Shown: in pieces, positions 19,346-26,874 of the stretch
How the letters are laid out: every line of letters begins with the position of its first letter
How positions within the stretch are numbered: the stretch's first letter is position 1
Assembly (NCBI GenBank): GCA_025352345.1
Contig: JANXTP010000247.1
Coordinates: forward strand, 1 to 27,730
DNA: 27,730 nt
Source of the DNA: Burkholderiales bacterium
GTDB taxonomy: Bacteria; Pseudomonadota; Gammaproteobacteria; Burkholderiales; Burkholderiaceae_C
Reading direction: 5' to 3'
Program-made: the position numbers and the translations under genes
Notes under the pieces: generated by a model
What the model was told of the DNA's origin: nothing
The model's database searches: none
Seen by the model: the letters and a program-made list of their open reading frames with translations, nothing else

Positions 19346-19449
19346 GGAGATTCGGATGGCAAATCGGCCGGCATTGGCTGAGGATAAGTCGTACGGGCAC
19401 ACTTCCTACCTCTCCGTTTCCCGCTTGAACTTTCACCACGAGACCCGCC
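19346..19449. promoter_or_regulatory. Divergent intergenic region between dhaL and the reductase gene
   Basis: This 104-base spacer must hold the promoters for the leftward dhaL-dhaK-ndh group and the rightward reductase. I could not assign convincing -35/-10 boxes. A purine-rich stretch on the minus strand just before a GTG at 19402 (GGAGAGG, AGGAAG) looks like a ribosome site and is compatible with an earlier dhaL start. The region is the natural place for an operator of a regulator encoded outside the window. Confidence 0.4.
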
Positions 19450-20352
19450 ATGTCCAACGCCAACGCCCTCCGCATCTCGGTCCTCGGCCTCGGCCAGATG
19501 GGCGCCCCGATCGCCCGCAACCTCGTGGCCCGCGGCTTTGCCGTCCGCGTCTGGAACCGTGATGCTGCGAAGAGCGCCAGCGTCCCCGGCGCTGTGGCCT
19601 GCGCGACCGTTCCCGACGCCGTTGTCGGCGCCGATGTCGCCGTCACCATGCTGGCCGACGACGCAGCGCTGCGTGACGTGACCCTCGATGCAGGCGGCGT
19701 GCTCGACACGCTGCCGCCCGGCGCGGTGCACCTGGGCATGAGCACGGTGTCGCTGGCGATCGTGCGCGAGCTGGTCGAGGCGCATGCCGCACGCGGCCAG
19801 CAATACATCGCCGCGCCCGTGTTTGGCCGGCCCGATGCCGCGGCCGCCGCCAAACTCTTCGTCGTGCCCGGCGGGCCCGCCGAGACGCTGGAGCGGCTGG
19901 CGCCGATCTTTGCCGCCGTCGGCCAGGCCACCTTCCCGATGGCGACGCCAGAGCAGGCGGCGCTCGCCAAGCTCGCCGGCAACTTCATGATCGCCGGCAC
20001 GCTCGAAATGCTGTCCGAGGCGCTCGCATTCGGCGAGAAGGGCGGCATCGACCCCGAGCAGTTGCTGGGCCTGCTCACCGGCACGATCTTCGGCAGCCCG
20101 GTGGTGCACCGCTACGGCGGCATGATCGCCCGCACCGAGTTCGAGCCTGCGGGCTTTGCGCTGCGCTTGGGGCTCAAGGACATCAACCTCGTGCTCGCGG
20201 CCGGCCAGCAGCTGGGGCTACCGATGCCAGTTGCCAGCGTCGTGCAGCAGCACTTAGTGGACGCGGTGGGCAAGGGGCGAGGCGAGATCGACATCGCCGG
20301 CGTGGCGACCGTGGTGCGCGAGGCCGCGGGGCTGGGCGCGCTGCGGCCGTAG
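19450..20352 (+). CDS. NAD(P)-dependent beta-hydroxyacid dehydrogenase family reductase
   Basis: A 300-residue protein of the 3-hydroxyisobutyrate/6-phosphogluconate/tartronate-semialdehyde reductase family. The N-terminal Rossmann motif VLGLGQMG (11-18) is followed by VWNRD; the Asn-Arg after the second strand is often associated with NADP preference. The catalytic lysine is Lys174 in LAKLAGNFM, and a helical C-terminal dimerisation domain follows. The usual substrate-binding signature DAPVSGG is replaced by AAPVFGRPDAAAA, which puts it in a divergent, poorly defined subgroup, so I do not assign 3-hydroxyisobutyrate or tartronate semialdehyde as substrate. Catalytic Lys retention argues against an imine reductase. 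It is divergent from dhaL, which could mean a shared regulator and a C3-C4 hydroxy-acid or sugar pathway. The start has only a weak ribosome site. Confidence 0.85.
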   Translation: MSNANALRISVLGLGQMGAPIARNLVARGFAVRVWNRDAAKSASVPGAVACATVPDAVVGADVAVTMLADDAALRDVTLDAGGVLDTLPPGAVHLGMSTVSLAIVRELVEAHAARGQQYIAAPVFGRPDAAAAAKLFVVPGGPAETLERLAPIFAAVGQATFPMATPEQAALAKLAGNFMIAGTLEMLSEALAFGEKGGIDPEQLLGLLTGTIFGSPVVHRYGGMIARTEFEPAGFALRLGLKDINLVLAAGQQLGLPMPVASVVQQHLVDAVGKGRGEIDIAGVATVVREAAGLGALRP

Positions 20353-20596
20353 GCAGGCCCTTGCCGACAGTCACCGCGATCACGTGAACCGCCCCGGGAT
20401 TCGTGGAGAGTGATTGGTTCAAGTCAGGCCACCCTCGGTCGTTTATGAAGGGGTGGCTGCGAGCTTCGGCGAACTCAGAAAACCTGTCTGGATATCAGCG
20501 ATAAACCTTCGACGCAGACCTGTTTCCAGTTGCTGCTGTCTTTTCAAGCCAGGTCGCAAAAATCCTTCAACATCCACATCACCAACGGGAGGGATC
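20353..20596. promoter_or_regulatory. Intergenic region before the pirin gene
   Basis: A 244-base gap between the reductase stop and the pirin start. It is less GC-rich than its surroundings in its second half, as expected of a promoter region. No clear -35/-10 pair, operator or terminator hairpin could be assigned with confidence. An open frame from 20414 continues into the pirin gene but is not supported as coding. Confidence 0.3.
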
Positions 20597-21442
20597 ATGG
20601 CCATCGTTCACGTGCTGGAACCGCATCTCAAAGACCTCGGTGGCGGCTTCATGGTGAGGCGCCTGCTGCCGGCGGCGTTGCGCCAGGCGGTCGGGCCGTT
20701 CGTGTTCTTCGACCACTTCGGGCCCGTCACCCACCAGCCGGATGACAACCACGATGTTCGCCCGCATCCGCACATCGGTCTGTCCACCGTCACCTATTTG
20801 TTCGAAGGGGCCATGGTTCACCGCGACAGCACGGGTGTCGTACAGCGCATCGAGCCGGGCGCGATCAACTGGATGACCGCCGGCCGCGGCATCGTTCATT
20901 CCGAACGTGCGCCTGACGATCTGCGTGGCACCCGCTATGCATCGCACGGGCTGCAGCTGTGGTGTGCGCTGCCGGAGTCGCTTGAAGAATGCGATCCCGC
21001 CTTCGCGCACACGCCCGCCGCGGACATTCCAGAAGTCGTTGGCGATGGCAGAGCCTTGATTGGCGAATTGCTCGGCGTGACGTCACCCGTCAAGCCGACG
21101 TCGCCAACGCTCTATGTCGAATTCAGCATGTCGCCCGGATCGGTCGCGCACTTGCCCGCCAGCGAGTTCGAGCGTGCGATCTACGGGCTGGAGGGCACGG
21201 TCAACATCGATGGCGAGCCACTCGAGCCATTGGCGTTAGGCGTTATCAGCGGCGATGCCTGCGCGATCACGGCGCCGAGCGGAGCGCGGTTTGTGATCAT
21301 CGGCGGGCAACCGCTCGGGCATCGTCACATGGTGTGGAACTTCGTGTCCTCGCGCCGGGAGCGGATTGAGGAAGCCAAAACGGCCTGGCGCGCCCAGGCC
21401 ATGGGCCAGGTGCCGGGCGAGACCGATTTCATTCCGTACTGA
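20597..21442 (+). CDS. Pirin family protein
   Basis: A 281-residue bicupin of the pirin family, cytoplasmic metal-binding proteins of which some act as quercetin 2,3-dioxygenases and others as redox or regulatory partners. The four metal ligands are in the canonical positions and spacing: His57 and His59 (RPHPHIGL), His101 and Glu103 (GIVHSER). DHFGP (39-43) and the HRDSTG loop (75-80) are also family features, and a second cupin domain with a C-terminal family domain follows. The ATG at 20597 is chosen because GGGAGG lies a few bases upstream and it gives the standard N-terminus; an upstream start at 20414 would add 61 unrelated residues. It appears to be a single-gene unit, ended one base later by a perfect hairpin. 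Its physiological substrate or partner cannot be told from sequence. Confidence 0.92.
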   Translation: MAIVHVLEPHLKDLGGGFMVRRLLPAALRQAVGPFVFFDHFGPVTHQPDDNHDVRPHPHIGLSTVTYLFEGAMVHRDSTGVVQRIEPGAINWMTAGRGIVHSERAPDDLRGTRYASHGLQLWCALPESLEECDPAFAHTPAADIPEVVGDGRALIGELLGVTSPVKPTSPTLYVEFSMSPGSVAHLPASEFERAIYGLEGTVNIDGEPLEPLALGVISGDACAITAPSGARFVIIGGQPLGHRHMVWNFVSSRRERIEEAKTAWRAQAMGQVPGETDFIPY

Positions 21443-21443
21443 G

Positions 21444-21467
21444 CCGCAGGCCATGGACAGCCTGCGG
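21444..21467 (+). terminator. Perfect 8-bp stem-loop directly after the pirin stop
   Basis: CCGCAGGC (21444-21451) and GCCTGCGG (21460-21467) form a perfect inverted repeat with an eight-base loop, starting one base after the pirin stop codon. No T-run follows, so it may be an atypical terminator or a 3'-stabilising hairpin. The only nearby ATG (21453) lies in its loop. Confidence 0.5.
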
Positions 21468-21838
21468 TCGCTCGACGAGAACGCGCCAAGGCTGACGCTG
21501 TTCGGCGAGCAAAGTCGCACCGAGCGCTCGGCCCATTTGCAGGGGCGACTGCTCAGGTCGATGAAGGCGGCTTGCTGCAGATCGCGCTCATCGCGTTCGA
21601 CCTGAAGGCGAAGGTCCAGCTGACACAGGTACTGTTCTTCAAGGCTACTTCGAGCTCGACCCGGCTGCGCTATTCCGCCGGCAAGGCCACGATCTACCAG
21701 GCCGCTTTGGAAGAGCAGCGGGAGGCGATCAAGGCGAGGCTCTCGGCGTACCGGTCGGCGTATGTCGGGCAGGTCAGGTTTCCGCTGCCGCCACCACCGC
21801 GGCCCGTCCCCCGCGCCCCTCGCGCCGACTCACACTAG
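21453..21838 (+). pseudogene. Unrecognised, possibly frameshifted small gene between pirin and the adaptor gene
   Basis: This stretch of almost 400 bases holds no gene I recognise. Two adjacent open segments both show the high third-position GC of real genes: one frame from 21453 to about 21555 (MDSLRSLDENAPRLTLFGEQ...) and another from about 21545 to 21838 (VDEGGLLQIALIAFDLKAKV..., then YSAGKATIYQAALEEQREA). Joined with one frameshift near 21545-21560 they would make a protein of about 125 residues with a Pro-rich tail. An intact 88-residue product from a start at 21572 is the alternative, though no good ribosome site was seen. The end overlaps the convergent adaptor gene by a few bases. I do not recognise a family. 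A hairpin covers the first ATG. Confidence 0.33.
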
Positions 21839-22671
21839 AACTGCACCGCACACTTGACCCCGGCAGGGATGTCTCCCTTGGGGTTGGGCAGATCGAGGCG
21901 AGCGCGGAAGGTGCCGCTCGCCGAATCGACCACGCGGTCGACCACAGACACCGTGGCCGTGTACTGGCCTGACAGCGGCGCCTCGGTGGCAATCTTCGCG
22001 GGCGCGCCGACCGTCACCTTGCCGAACAGTCCGACCGGCAGCACCACGTCGATGCGCAGCGGGTTCACTTGCGCCAGCTTCAAGATGGCGCGCGCGCTCT
22101 CGCCGGTCTGCGCGATCTCGCCGACCTGCTGCAATCGCTCGGTCACCACGCCGTTGATCGGGCTGCGGATGCGGCGCTGTTCGAGTGTCTCCTGCAGTCG
22201 CCGCTGTTCCAGCTCGGCGAGCCGTCGGTTGTCCTGTGCTTCGACCACGCTGGCCTCGGCCAGCGACAGTTCGGCGGCGGTGTCGTCGCGGTCCTGGGCA
22301 GCGATGAACTTCTCCTGAACCAGATCGTCGCGGCGCGTCAGCTTGGTCTTGGCGGCGTGGCGGCGGCTCTCGGCGGTTTTCACCTGTCCTTCCATCACGG
22401 CGCGGTAGCGCGCCGCATCGAGGGCGGCGCGGTCGGCGGCGCTTTCGATCTCGACCAGCACCTGCCCCTTGCGCACCTCGGCCCCGCGGTCCACGGTGAT
22501 CGCATCGATGCGGCCTTCGACCACGCTGCGCAACTCGACACGCTGCGACGGCTCGATCAGGCAGGCGTAGCCGCTGGTGGGCGCCGCGGTGGCGCTCTGC
22601 GTCGTCGCCCCAACCACCGACAGCGTGGCCCGGATCAACAGTGAAAAGGGGGAGGTGGCATTGAATTTCAT
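21835..22671 (-). CDS. Periplasmic adaptor (HlyD/RND membrane-fusion protein family)
   Basis: A 278-residue protein with an N-terminal signal-peptide-like segment (LLIRATLSVVGATTQS, about residues 10-25, with Ala-rich likely cleavage sites near residue 30). Next come a biotinyl-lipoyl-like half motif (VEGRIDAITVDRGAEVRKGQVLVEIES), an alpha-helical hairpin of about 100 residues rich in Ala, Glu and Arg, the second lipoyl half (RIRSPINGVVTERLQQVGE) and a beta-barrel domain. This is the order of periplasmic adaptor subunits, which bridge inner-membrane and outer-membrane components. It is shorter than most RND adaptors (about 350-400), lacking most of the membrane-proximal domain. An in-frame ATG at 22737 would add 22 residues overlapping the SecA-like gene; the start at 22671 is preferred because it begins the signal peptide. 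No RND or ABC pump is adjacent. It is the last gene of the group that runs from 27730. Confidence 0.8.
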   Translation of the reverse strand: MKFNATSPFSLLIRATLSVVGATTQSATAAPTSGYACLIEPSQRVELRSVVEGRIDAITVDRGAEVRKGQVLVEIESAADRAALDAARYRAVMEGQVKTAESRRHAAKTKLTRRDDLVQEKFIAAQDRDDTAAELSLAEASVVEAQDNRRLAELEQRRLQETLEQRRIRSPINGVVTERLQQVGEIAQTGESARAILKLAQVNPLRIDVVLPVGLFGKVTVGAPAKIATEAPLSGQYTATVSVVDRVVDSASGTFRARLDLPNPKGDIPAGVKCAVQF

Positions 22672-22693
22672 GGTGTCGGAATCGGCATGGCCA

Positions 22694-24685
22694 TCAAAGG
22701 GGATCGCCTGAAAAGCCCATCGATTGTTCGAGTTCACGGTCCTGCCGCAAGGTGTCGCGCCGGGTGCGGGCGTGCATGCGCTCCGCTCGCGTCTGCGCCG
22801 CCCTCCGGCATTGGACCACCCAGAGTGCAGGAATCGCGCCGTTGAGCTGATGCCAGCGAACCAGCGCGCCGTGTGACGAGCCGCCGTGCTGCGTGAACAG
22901 GTCGTCGTCGATCGCGATCATCGCCACGCACTCGCCCGGTTGGCCCTGGCGGGCGCAGCGACCCAGCAACTGACGGTCGATGCGCGGTGACTCGTGGTAT
23001 TCGGTCAGGATGACGAACAAGCCACCCAGCGCCTCCACGCCGTCACCGAGCGAGATGTCGGTGCCGCGACCGGCCATGTTGGTGGCCACCGTGACCGCGC
23101 CGCGTTGACCGGCTTGTGCCACCACCTCGGCCTCGTCGGCATCCTGGCGGGCGTTGATCACCGCATGCGGTACGCCCATCGCGTTCAGCCGCCGGCTCAG
23201 CGCCTCGGACGCCTCCACCGACCGCGTGCCGACCAGCACCGGCTGACCACGCGCCTGTCGCCGCGCGACTTCCTCGGCCACCGCCTGCCATTTCTCAGAG
23301 CTGTTGCGGCACACCACATCGGGCAGACGACGCCGGGCGCTCGGCCGATGGGTCGGTATCGTCACCGTGTCGAGGCGGTACACCACCGACAGCTCTCCGG
23401 CCATTTCCCGTGCGGTACCGGTCATGCCCGACAGACAAAGGTAGCGCGCAAAGAAGCGCTGGTAGGTGATGCGTGCCAGCGTCTGCGTGCGTTCGGACAG
23501 GTCTACGCCCTCCTTGCACTCGATCATCTGGTGCAGGCCCTGCTCCCAAGTGCGGCCGGGCAGCACGCGCCCGGTGTACTCGTCGATGATCTGCACCGCG
23601 CCCTCGCCGTCGACGAGGTAGTGCTGGTCGCGCAGGAACAACCGCAGCGCCCGCAGCGCCTGCGTCATCAGGTGTTCGCGCACATGGAAGGCGCGCCACG
23701 GCCCGCCCCAGCCGGTGGTGGCCGTGGTGACGCGCTCGCGGCCGGCGCGCGTCAGCCGCACCTCGCGGCGCGATTCGTCGAGCAGGAAGTCCTCGTCGGG
23801 AGTCAGTGTGGCCGCCAGTGCGAGGGCGCGCGGCAGCTCTTCAGCGTTCTCGACCGGGCCGGCCTTCACCGCGAGGATCAGCGGGGTGCGGGCCTCGTCG
23901 ATCAGGATGCTGTCAGCCTCGTCGACGATGGCGTGATGCAGCCCGCGCAGCACGGGCGGTGTCGACAGCGCGCCGAACAACTTGCGCCCGCGCAGCTGCG
24001 CCACGCTGGCCCGGCCACCCTCGGCGACCCGGTCGCGCAGGTAGTCGAACACCATTTCCTTGCCGGTGCAGTAGGTGATGTCACAGGCATAGGCGGCCCG
24101 CTTTCCCTCGGGTGTCTTGCCGTGGATGACCACACCGACGCTCAGGCCGGCGAAGCCAAACAGAGGGGTTTGCTTCTCCGCATCGCGCTCGGCGAGATAG
24201 TCGTTGACCGTGACCACATGCACCGGCACACCAGCGCTGGCGATCAGGCAGGCGGCCAGACCGGCGGTCAGCGTCTTGCCTTCGCCGGTCTGCATTTCCG
24301 CGAGGCGTCCGCGCACCAACGTGGCCGCACCCACCAGTTGGGTTGGATAGGGATGCATGCCCAGTGAACGGGATGCGGCTTCGGCCACCAGCAGCAACGC
24401 ATCGTGCAGCGCGGCCCGGTGCTTGTGTTGCAAGGCTGTCGTGGCCGCGGCACGCAGTCGGGTAACCACATGGGCATCGTCCAGCGCGGCCAGTTCGGTC
24501 GCCCTTTGTGCCATCAGGCGCTCGAGTTCGGCGATTTCGCGCGCCGGGCTGCTCGCCAACAGCCGGCGAGCGCTTGCCATGACCCCGAGCGCCCACTGGT
24601 CGGCCAGGTGAACCGCCTTGTCCTCGCGCTCCGGGAAGGCGGTGCGCGCGAGTCGCAGCGAGGGCGTCATCAGCACGGTCGGCAT
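22694..24685 (-). CDS. SecA-like ATPase, short form lacking the C-terminal third
   Basis: A 663-residue relative of SecA, the ATPase that drives proteins through SecYEG. Its motor is intact: Walker A MQTGEGKT (131-138), TVNDYLAERDAE (159-170), DEADSILIDEARTPLI (255-270), the preprotein cross-linking region in between the two nucleotide folds, LSGMTGTA (418-425) and NMAGRGTDI (536-544). Differences from housekeeping SecA are visible: DEAD replaces DEVD, and the arginine-finger region reads LLGRCARQGQPG (573-584) instead of the usual GRSGRQGDPG. The protein ends about 80 residues later, so the helical wing/scaffold part and the zinc-binding SecB-interaction tail are mostly absent (SecA is about 830-900 residues). 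It is not an essential SecA and fits no standard SecA2 context. It lies ten bases after the M50-type gene and before an adaptor gene, implying joint work in export. The start at 24685 has no strong ribosome site; Met6 is an alternative. Confidence 0.85.
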   Translation of the reverse strand: MPTVLMTPSLRLARTAFPEREDKAVHLADQWALGVMASARRLLASSPAREIAELERLMAQRATELAALDDAHVVTRLRAAATTALQHKHRAALHDALLLVAEAASRSLGMHPYPTQLVGAATLVRGRLAEMQTGEGKTLTAGLAACLIASAGVPVHVVTVNDYLAERDAEKQTPLFGFAGLSVGVVIHGKTPEGKRAAYACDITYCTGKEMVFDYLRDRVAEGGRASVAQLRGRKLFGALSTPPVLRGLHHAIVDEADSILIDEARTPLILAVKAGPVENAEELPRALALAATLTPDEDFLLDESRREVRLTRAGRERVTTATTGWGGPWRAFHVREHLMTQALRALRLFLRDQHYLVDGEGAVQIIDEYTGRVLPGRTWEQGLHQMIECKEGVDLSERTQTLARITYQRFFARYLCLSGMTGTAREMAGELSVVYRLDTVTIPTHRPSARRRLPDVVCRNSSEKWQAVAEEVARRQARGQPVLVGTRSVEASEALSRRLNAMGVPHAVINARQDADEAEVVAQAGQRGAVTVATNMAGRGTDISLGDGVEALGGLFVILTEYHESPRIDRQLLGRCARQGQPGECVAMIAIDDDLFTQHGGSSHGALVRWHQLNGAIPALWVVQCRRAAQTRAERMHARTRRDTLRQDRELEQSMGFSGDPL

Positions 24686-24695
24686 CGCAGTGCGC

Positions 24696-26855
24696 TCAGG
24701 CGTCGAAATGCGACAGGAACAAGCGCCGCATCGAGCGGCCCAGGCGCCACGCGATCGGCTCGGGGTCGTGTTCGAACCTCACATGCACACGGCTGCCCAG
24801 AAAGTCGTGTGGTACGTTCGTCGGCAGCAGCAACTCGAACTCGAAGACCGACTCCAGCGTGGTCAGGCCCTTGTCGTCGCGTGGATCGGTCTGCTCGGGT
24901 CCACCGCCCTTGCTGCCCAACACAGCACTGGGCAACTGGTGCACAGCGCCTGGCGTGCTGCGCGCCAGCGTTGCCTCGAAAAGCAGCGCAGTGTCCTGTA
25001 CCAGCCGCACCTCGACCGCGCGGGTGGCGAGCCGCACCGAATCGACCTCGCTTTGTGGCACCACCAGGCGGACCAACGGTTCATCCGGCGTGTGCAGATA
25101 GCCCACGACATCGCCCTGCTTCAGGTAGCGCCCGGGCAGGTCTTCCGGCGATTGCAGCAGCAAGGTGCCGGCCGCATGGGTGCGCAGGGTCAGGCGCCGT
25201 GCGTCGTCCTGCAGGCGTTCCAGCGAGGCCGTTTCGCGGGCCAGTTGCTGTTCCAGTTGCTGCGCCTTCGATTGCGACTGGCCCCAGGCGGCGTCGTACT
25301 GGGCACGCACTTCCTCGGCCTTGGCTTCCTGCACCGCGATGCGTGCAACCAGGCTGGGCTCCACCATGTCGACCACCGCAGCGCCCGAGTCCAACGCTGA
25401 TCCGGGCTGGGCCAGCAACTGGCGCACGAAGCCTGCGCTTTCCGCGCGCACGATTGCATGCTCGGGCAGCCACAGCACGCCGGTGGCCATCGTGTGGTGG
25501 GGCAGCGGCACGACGAACAGCAGCAGCGCGAGCAGGCCCAGCCCCGCGCCCATCACACCGCGCACACGCGGGCCCCGGTCGGCAAACTGCGGCCCGGTCA
25601 GCAGGGCCTTGAGGGCCTTGAACAGCGGCCAGATCACGCTCTGCGTCACCGTCCAGATCGCCATCACAACGCCGATCACGAAGAACTGCGTGGCCACGAA
25701 CAGCGCGATCGAGAACGAGATGATCAGGCGGTAGACGTAGGAGACAGGTGCGTACAGCACGAACCAGCGCTTCTCGCCCAGCGTGGCCTGCGGCGGTTCG
25801 GTGCGCTTGACACCGAACACATAGCGCTCGGCTAGGTACTGCCAGTAGCGGTTGGCGCGGCTGCCGAGGTTTGGCGCCTCGATGATGTCGATCAGGATGT
25901 AGTAGCCGTCGAACCGCAGCAGCGGGTTGGCATTGAAGAACAGCGTGGTGACACTGGCCAGCACCGCCACGTTGTAGGCGATGCCGCGCAGGGTGCCGGG
26001 TTCGAGCAGCAGCCAGGCATAGAAGGCCAGCGCCGCCACGAACAGCTCGGCCAGCATGCCGGCGGCGCCCACCAGCGCCCGCTGCCATTTGTTGACGAAG
26101 GTCGAGGCGTTCGAGGCATCGACGTAGGGCACCGGGTAGAGCGCCAGCAACATCACCCCGGTTTCATGCACCTCGCCACCGAAGGCCTTGCAGACCAGCC
26201 CGTGGCCGAATTCATGGATCAGCTTCACCAATGGAAACAGCAGCGCCAGCATCAGCAGGTTGTCGGTCGCCAGCAGCTGGTCGCTGGAGTGGGCGGACAG
26301 CTGCGGCCATTGCGCGGGCACCATCAGCTGCGCTGGCAGCACAACGGCGAGCCATGCCAGCACCCACGGCAGCGGGCCGGCATGGCGCGCGAACCGGCGT
26401 GCGGCGCGCACCATCCGGCCGAGCAGCCCGTCGGGGTCGAACAGCGGGATGCGCAGGCCCAGCGGATTGCCAAGCCGGGCCATCCATTTGCTGCGCACCT
26501 GCTTGCCGCGGCGCTTGAGAAGCTCGGCCACGTCGGGCGTGACGTCCATCTGCACCAGGTCGGCCGCGTGCAGCGTCGACAGCAGGCGCAGCACGTCGGA
26601 CTGCGCCGGCGTGTCGTCGCTCAGCTCGGCGCACAGCGCGTCCCAGATGTCGTCCATGCTGCGGCTGCCGTCCATCAGGTCGATCACCCGATAGGCCTGG
26701 AAGTTGAAGCGCTGGTGCTTGGCCGCCATGCGGTCCTCGATCACGTACCAGACCTCGCTGCGGTACTCGTGGCGGTGGATGCGTACGTGGCCGCGCAGGC
26801 GCGGCCGCAGCTGCCGCATGCGGTACCAGTTGTCCGACAGCAGCGGCCCGCTCAC
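24696..26855 (-). CDS. Polytopic M50/site-2-protease-like protein with PqqD-like N-terminus and HlyD-like C-terminus
   Basis: A 719-residue multi-domain inner-membrane protein. Residues 1-125 resemble a PqqD-like winged-helix domain (RFNFQAYRVIDLMDGSRSMD), a fold used to bind peptides. The membrane core spans about 160-450 and contains the zinc metalloprotease motif HEFGH (214-218) and the second site-2-protease-type motif NPLLRFDGYY (310-319), with several hydrophobic segments (160-180, 199-213, 262-285, 292-308, 375-405, 434-450). The rest (about 455-719) has a lipoyl-like half (ESAGFVRQLLAQPGSALDSG), a coiled-coil stretch (AKAEEVRAQYDAAWGQ on) and further beta-rich adaptor-like segments. 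The start is a GTG at 26855 with AAGGGTG upstream. Proteolytic activity is plausible from the intact motifs but unproven; some relatives may act as transport scaffolds. It is sandwiched between a HlyD-type gene (19 bases) and the SecA-like gene (10 bases). Confidence 0.82.
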   Translation of the reverse strand: MSGPLLSDNWYRMRQLRPRLRGHVRIHRHEYRSEVWYVIEDRMAAKHQRFNFQAYRVIDLMDGSRSMDDIWDALCAELSDDTPAQSDVLRLLSTLHAADLVQMDVTPDVAELLKRRGKQVRSKWMARLGNPLGLRIPLFDPDGLLGRMVRAARRFARHAGPLPWVLAWLAVVLPAQLMVPAQWPQLSAHSSDQLLATDNLLMLALLFPLVKLIHEFGHGLVCKAFGGEVHETGVMLLALYPVPYVDASNASTFVNKWQRALVGAAGMLAELFVAALAFYAWLLLEPGTLRGIAYNVAVLASVTTLFFNANPLLRFDGYYILIDIIEAPNLGSRANRYWQYLAERYVFGVKRTEPPQATLGEKRWFVLYAPVSYVYRLIISFSIALFVATQFFVIGVVMAIWTVTQSVIWPLFKALKALLTGPQFADRGPRVRGVMGAGLGLLALLLFVVPLPHHTMATGVLWLPEHAIVRAESAGFVRQLLAQPGSALDSGAAVVDMVEPSLVARIAVQEAKAEEVRAQYDAAWGQSQSKAQQLEQQLARETASLERLQDDARRLTLRTHAAGTLLLQSPEDLPGRYLKQGDVVGYLHTPDEPLVRLVVPQSEVDSVRLATRAVEVRLVQDTALLFEATLARSTPGAVHQLPSAVLGSKGGGPEQTDPRDDKGLTTLESVFEFELLLPTNVPHDFLGSRVHVRFEHDPEPIAWRLGRSMRRLFLSHFDA

Positions 26856-26874
26856 GGGGACACCCTTCGCTGCG

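Noticed and set aside
20414..20596. Pirin extension of 61 residues
   Set aside because: It has no similarity to pirin N-termini, while the ATG at 20597 has a ribosome site and puts all four metal ligands at the canonical positions.
22994..24367. Plus-strand open frame of 457 codons over the SecA-like gene
   Set aside because: The minus strand has all SecA motifs, and the opposite translation is His/Arg/Gln-rich without a family.
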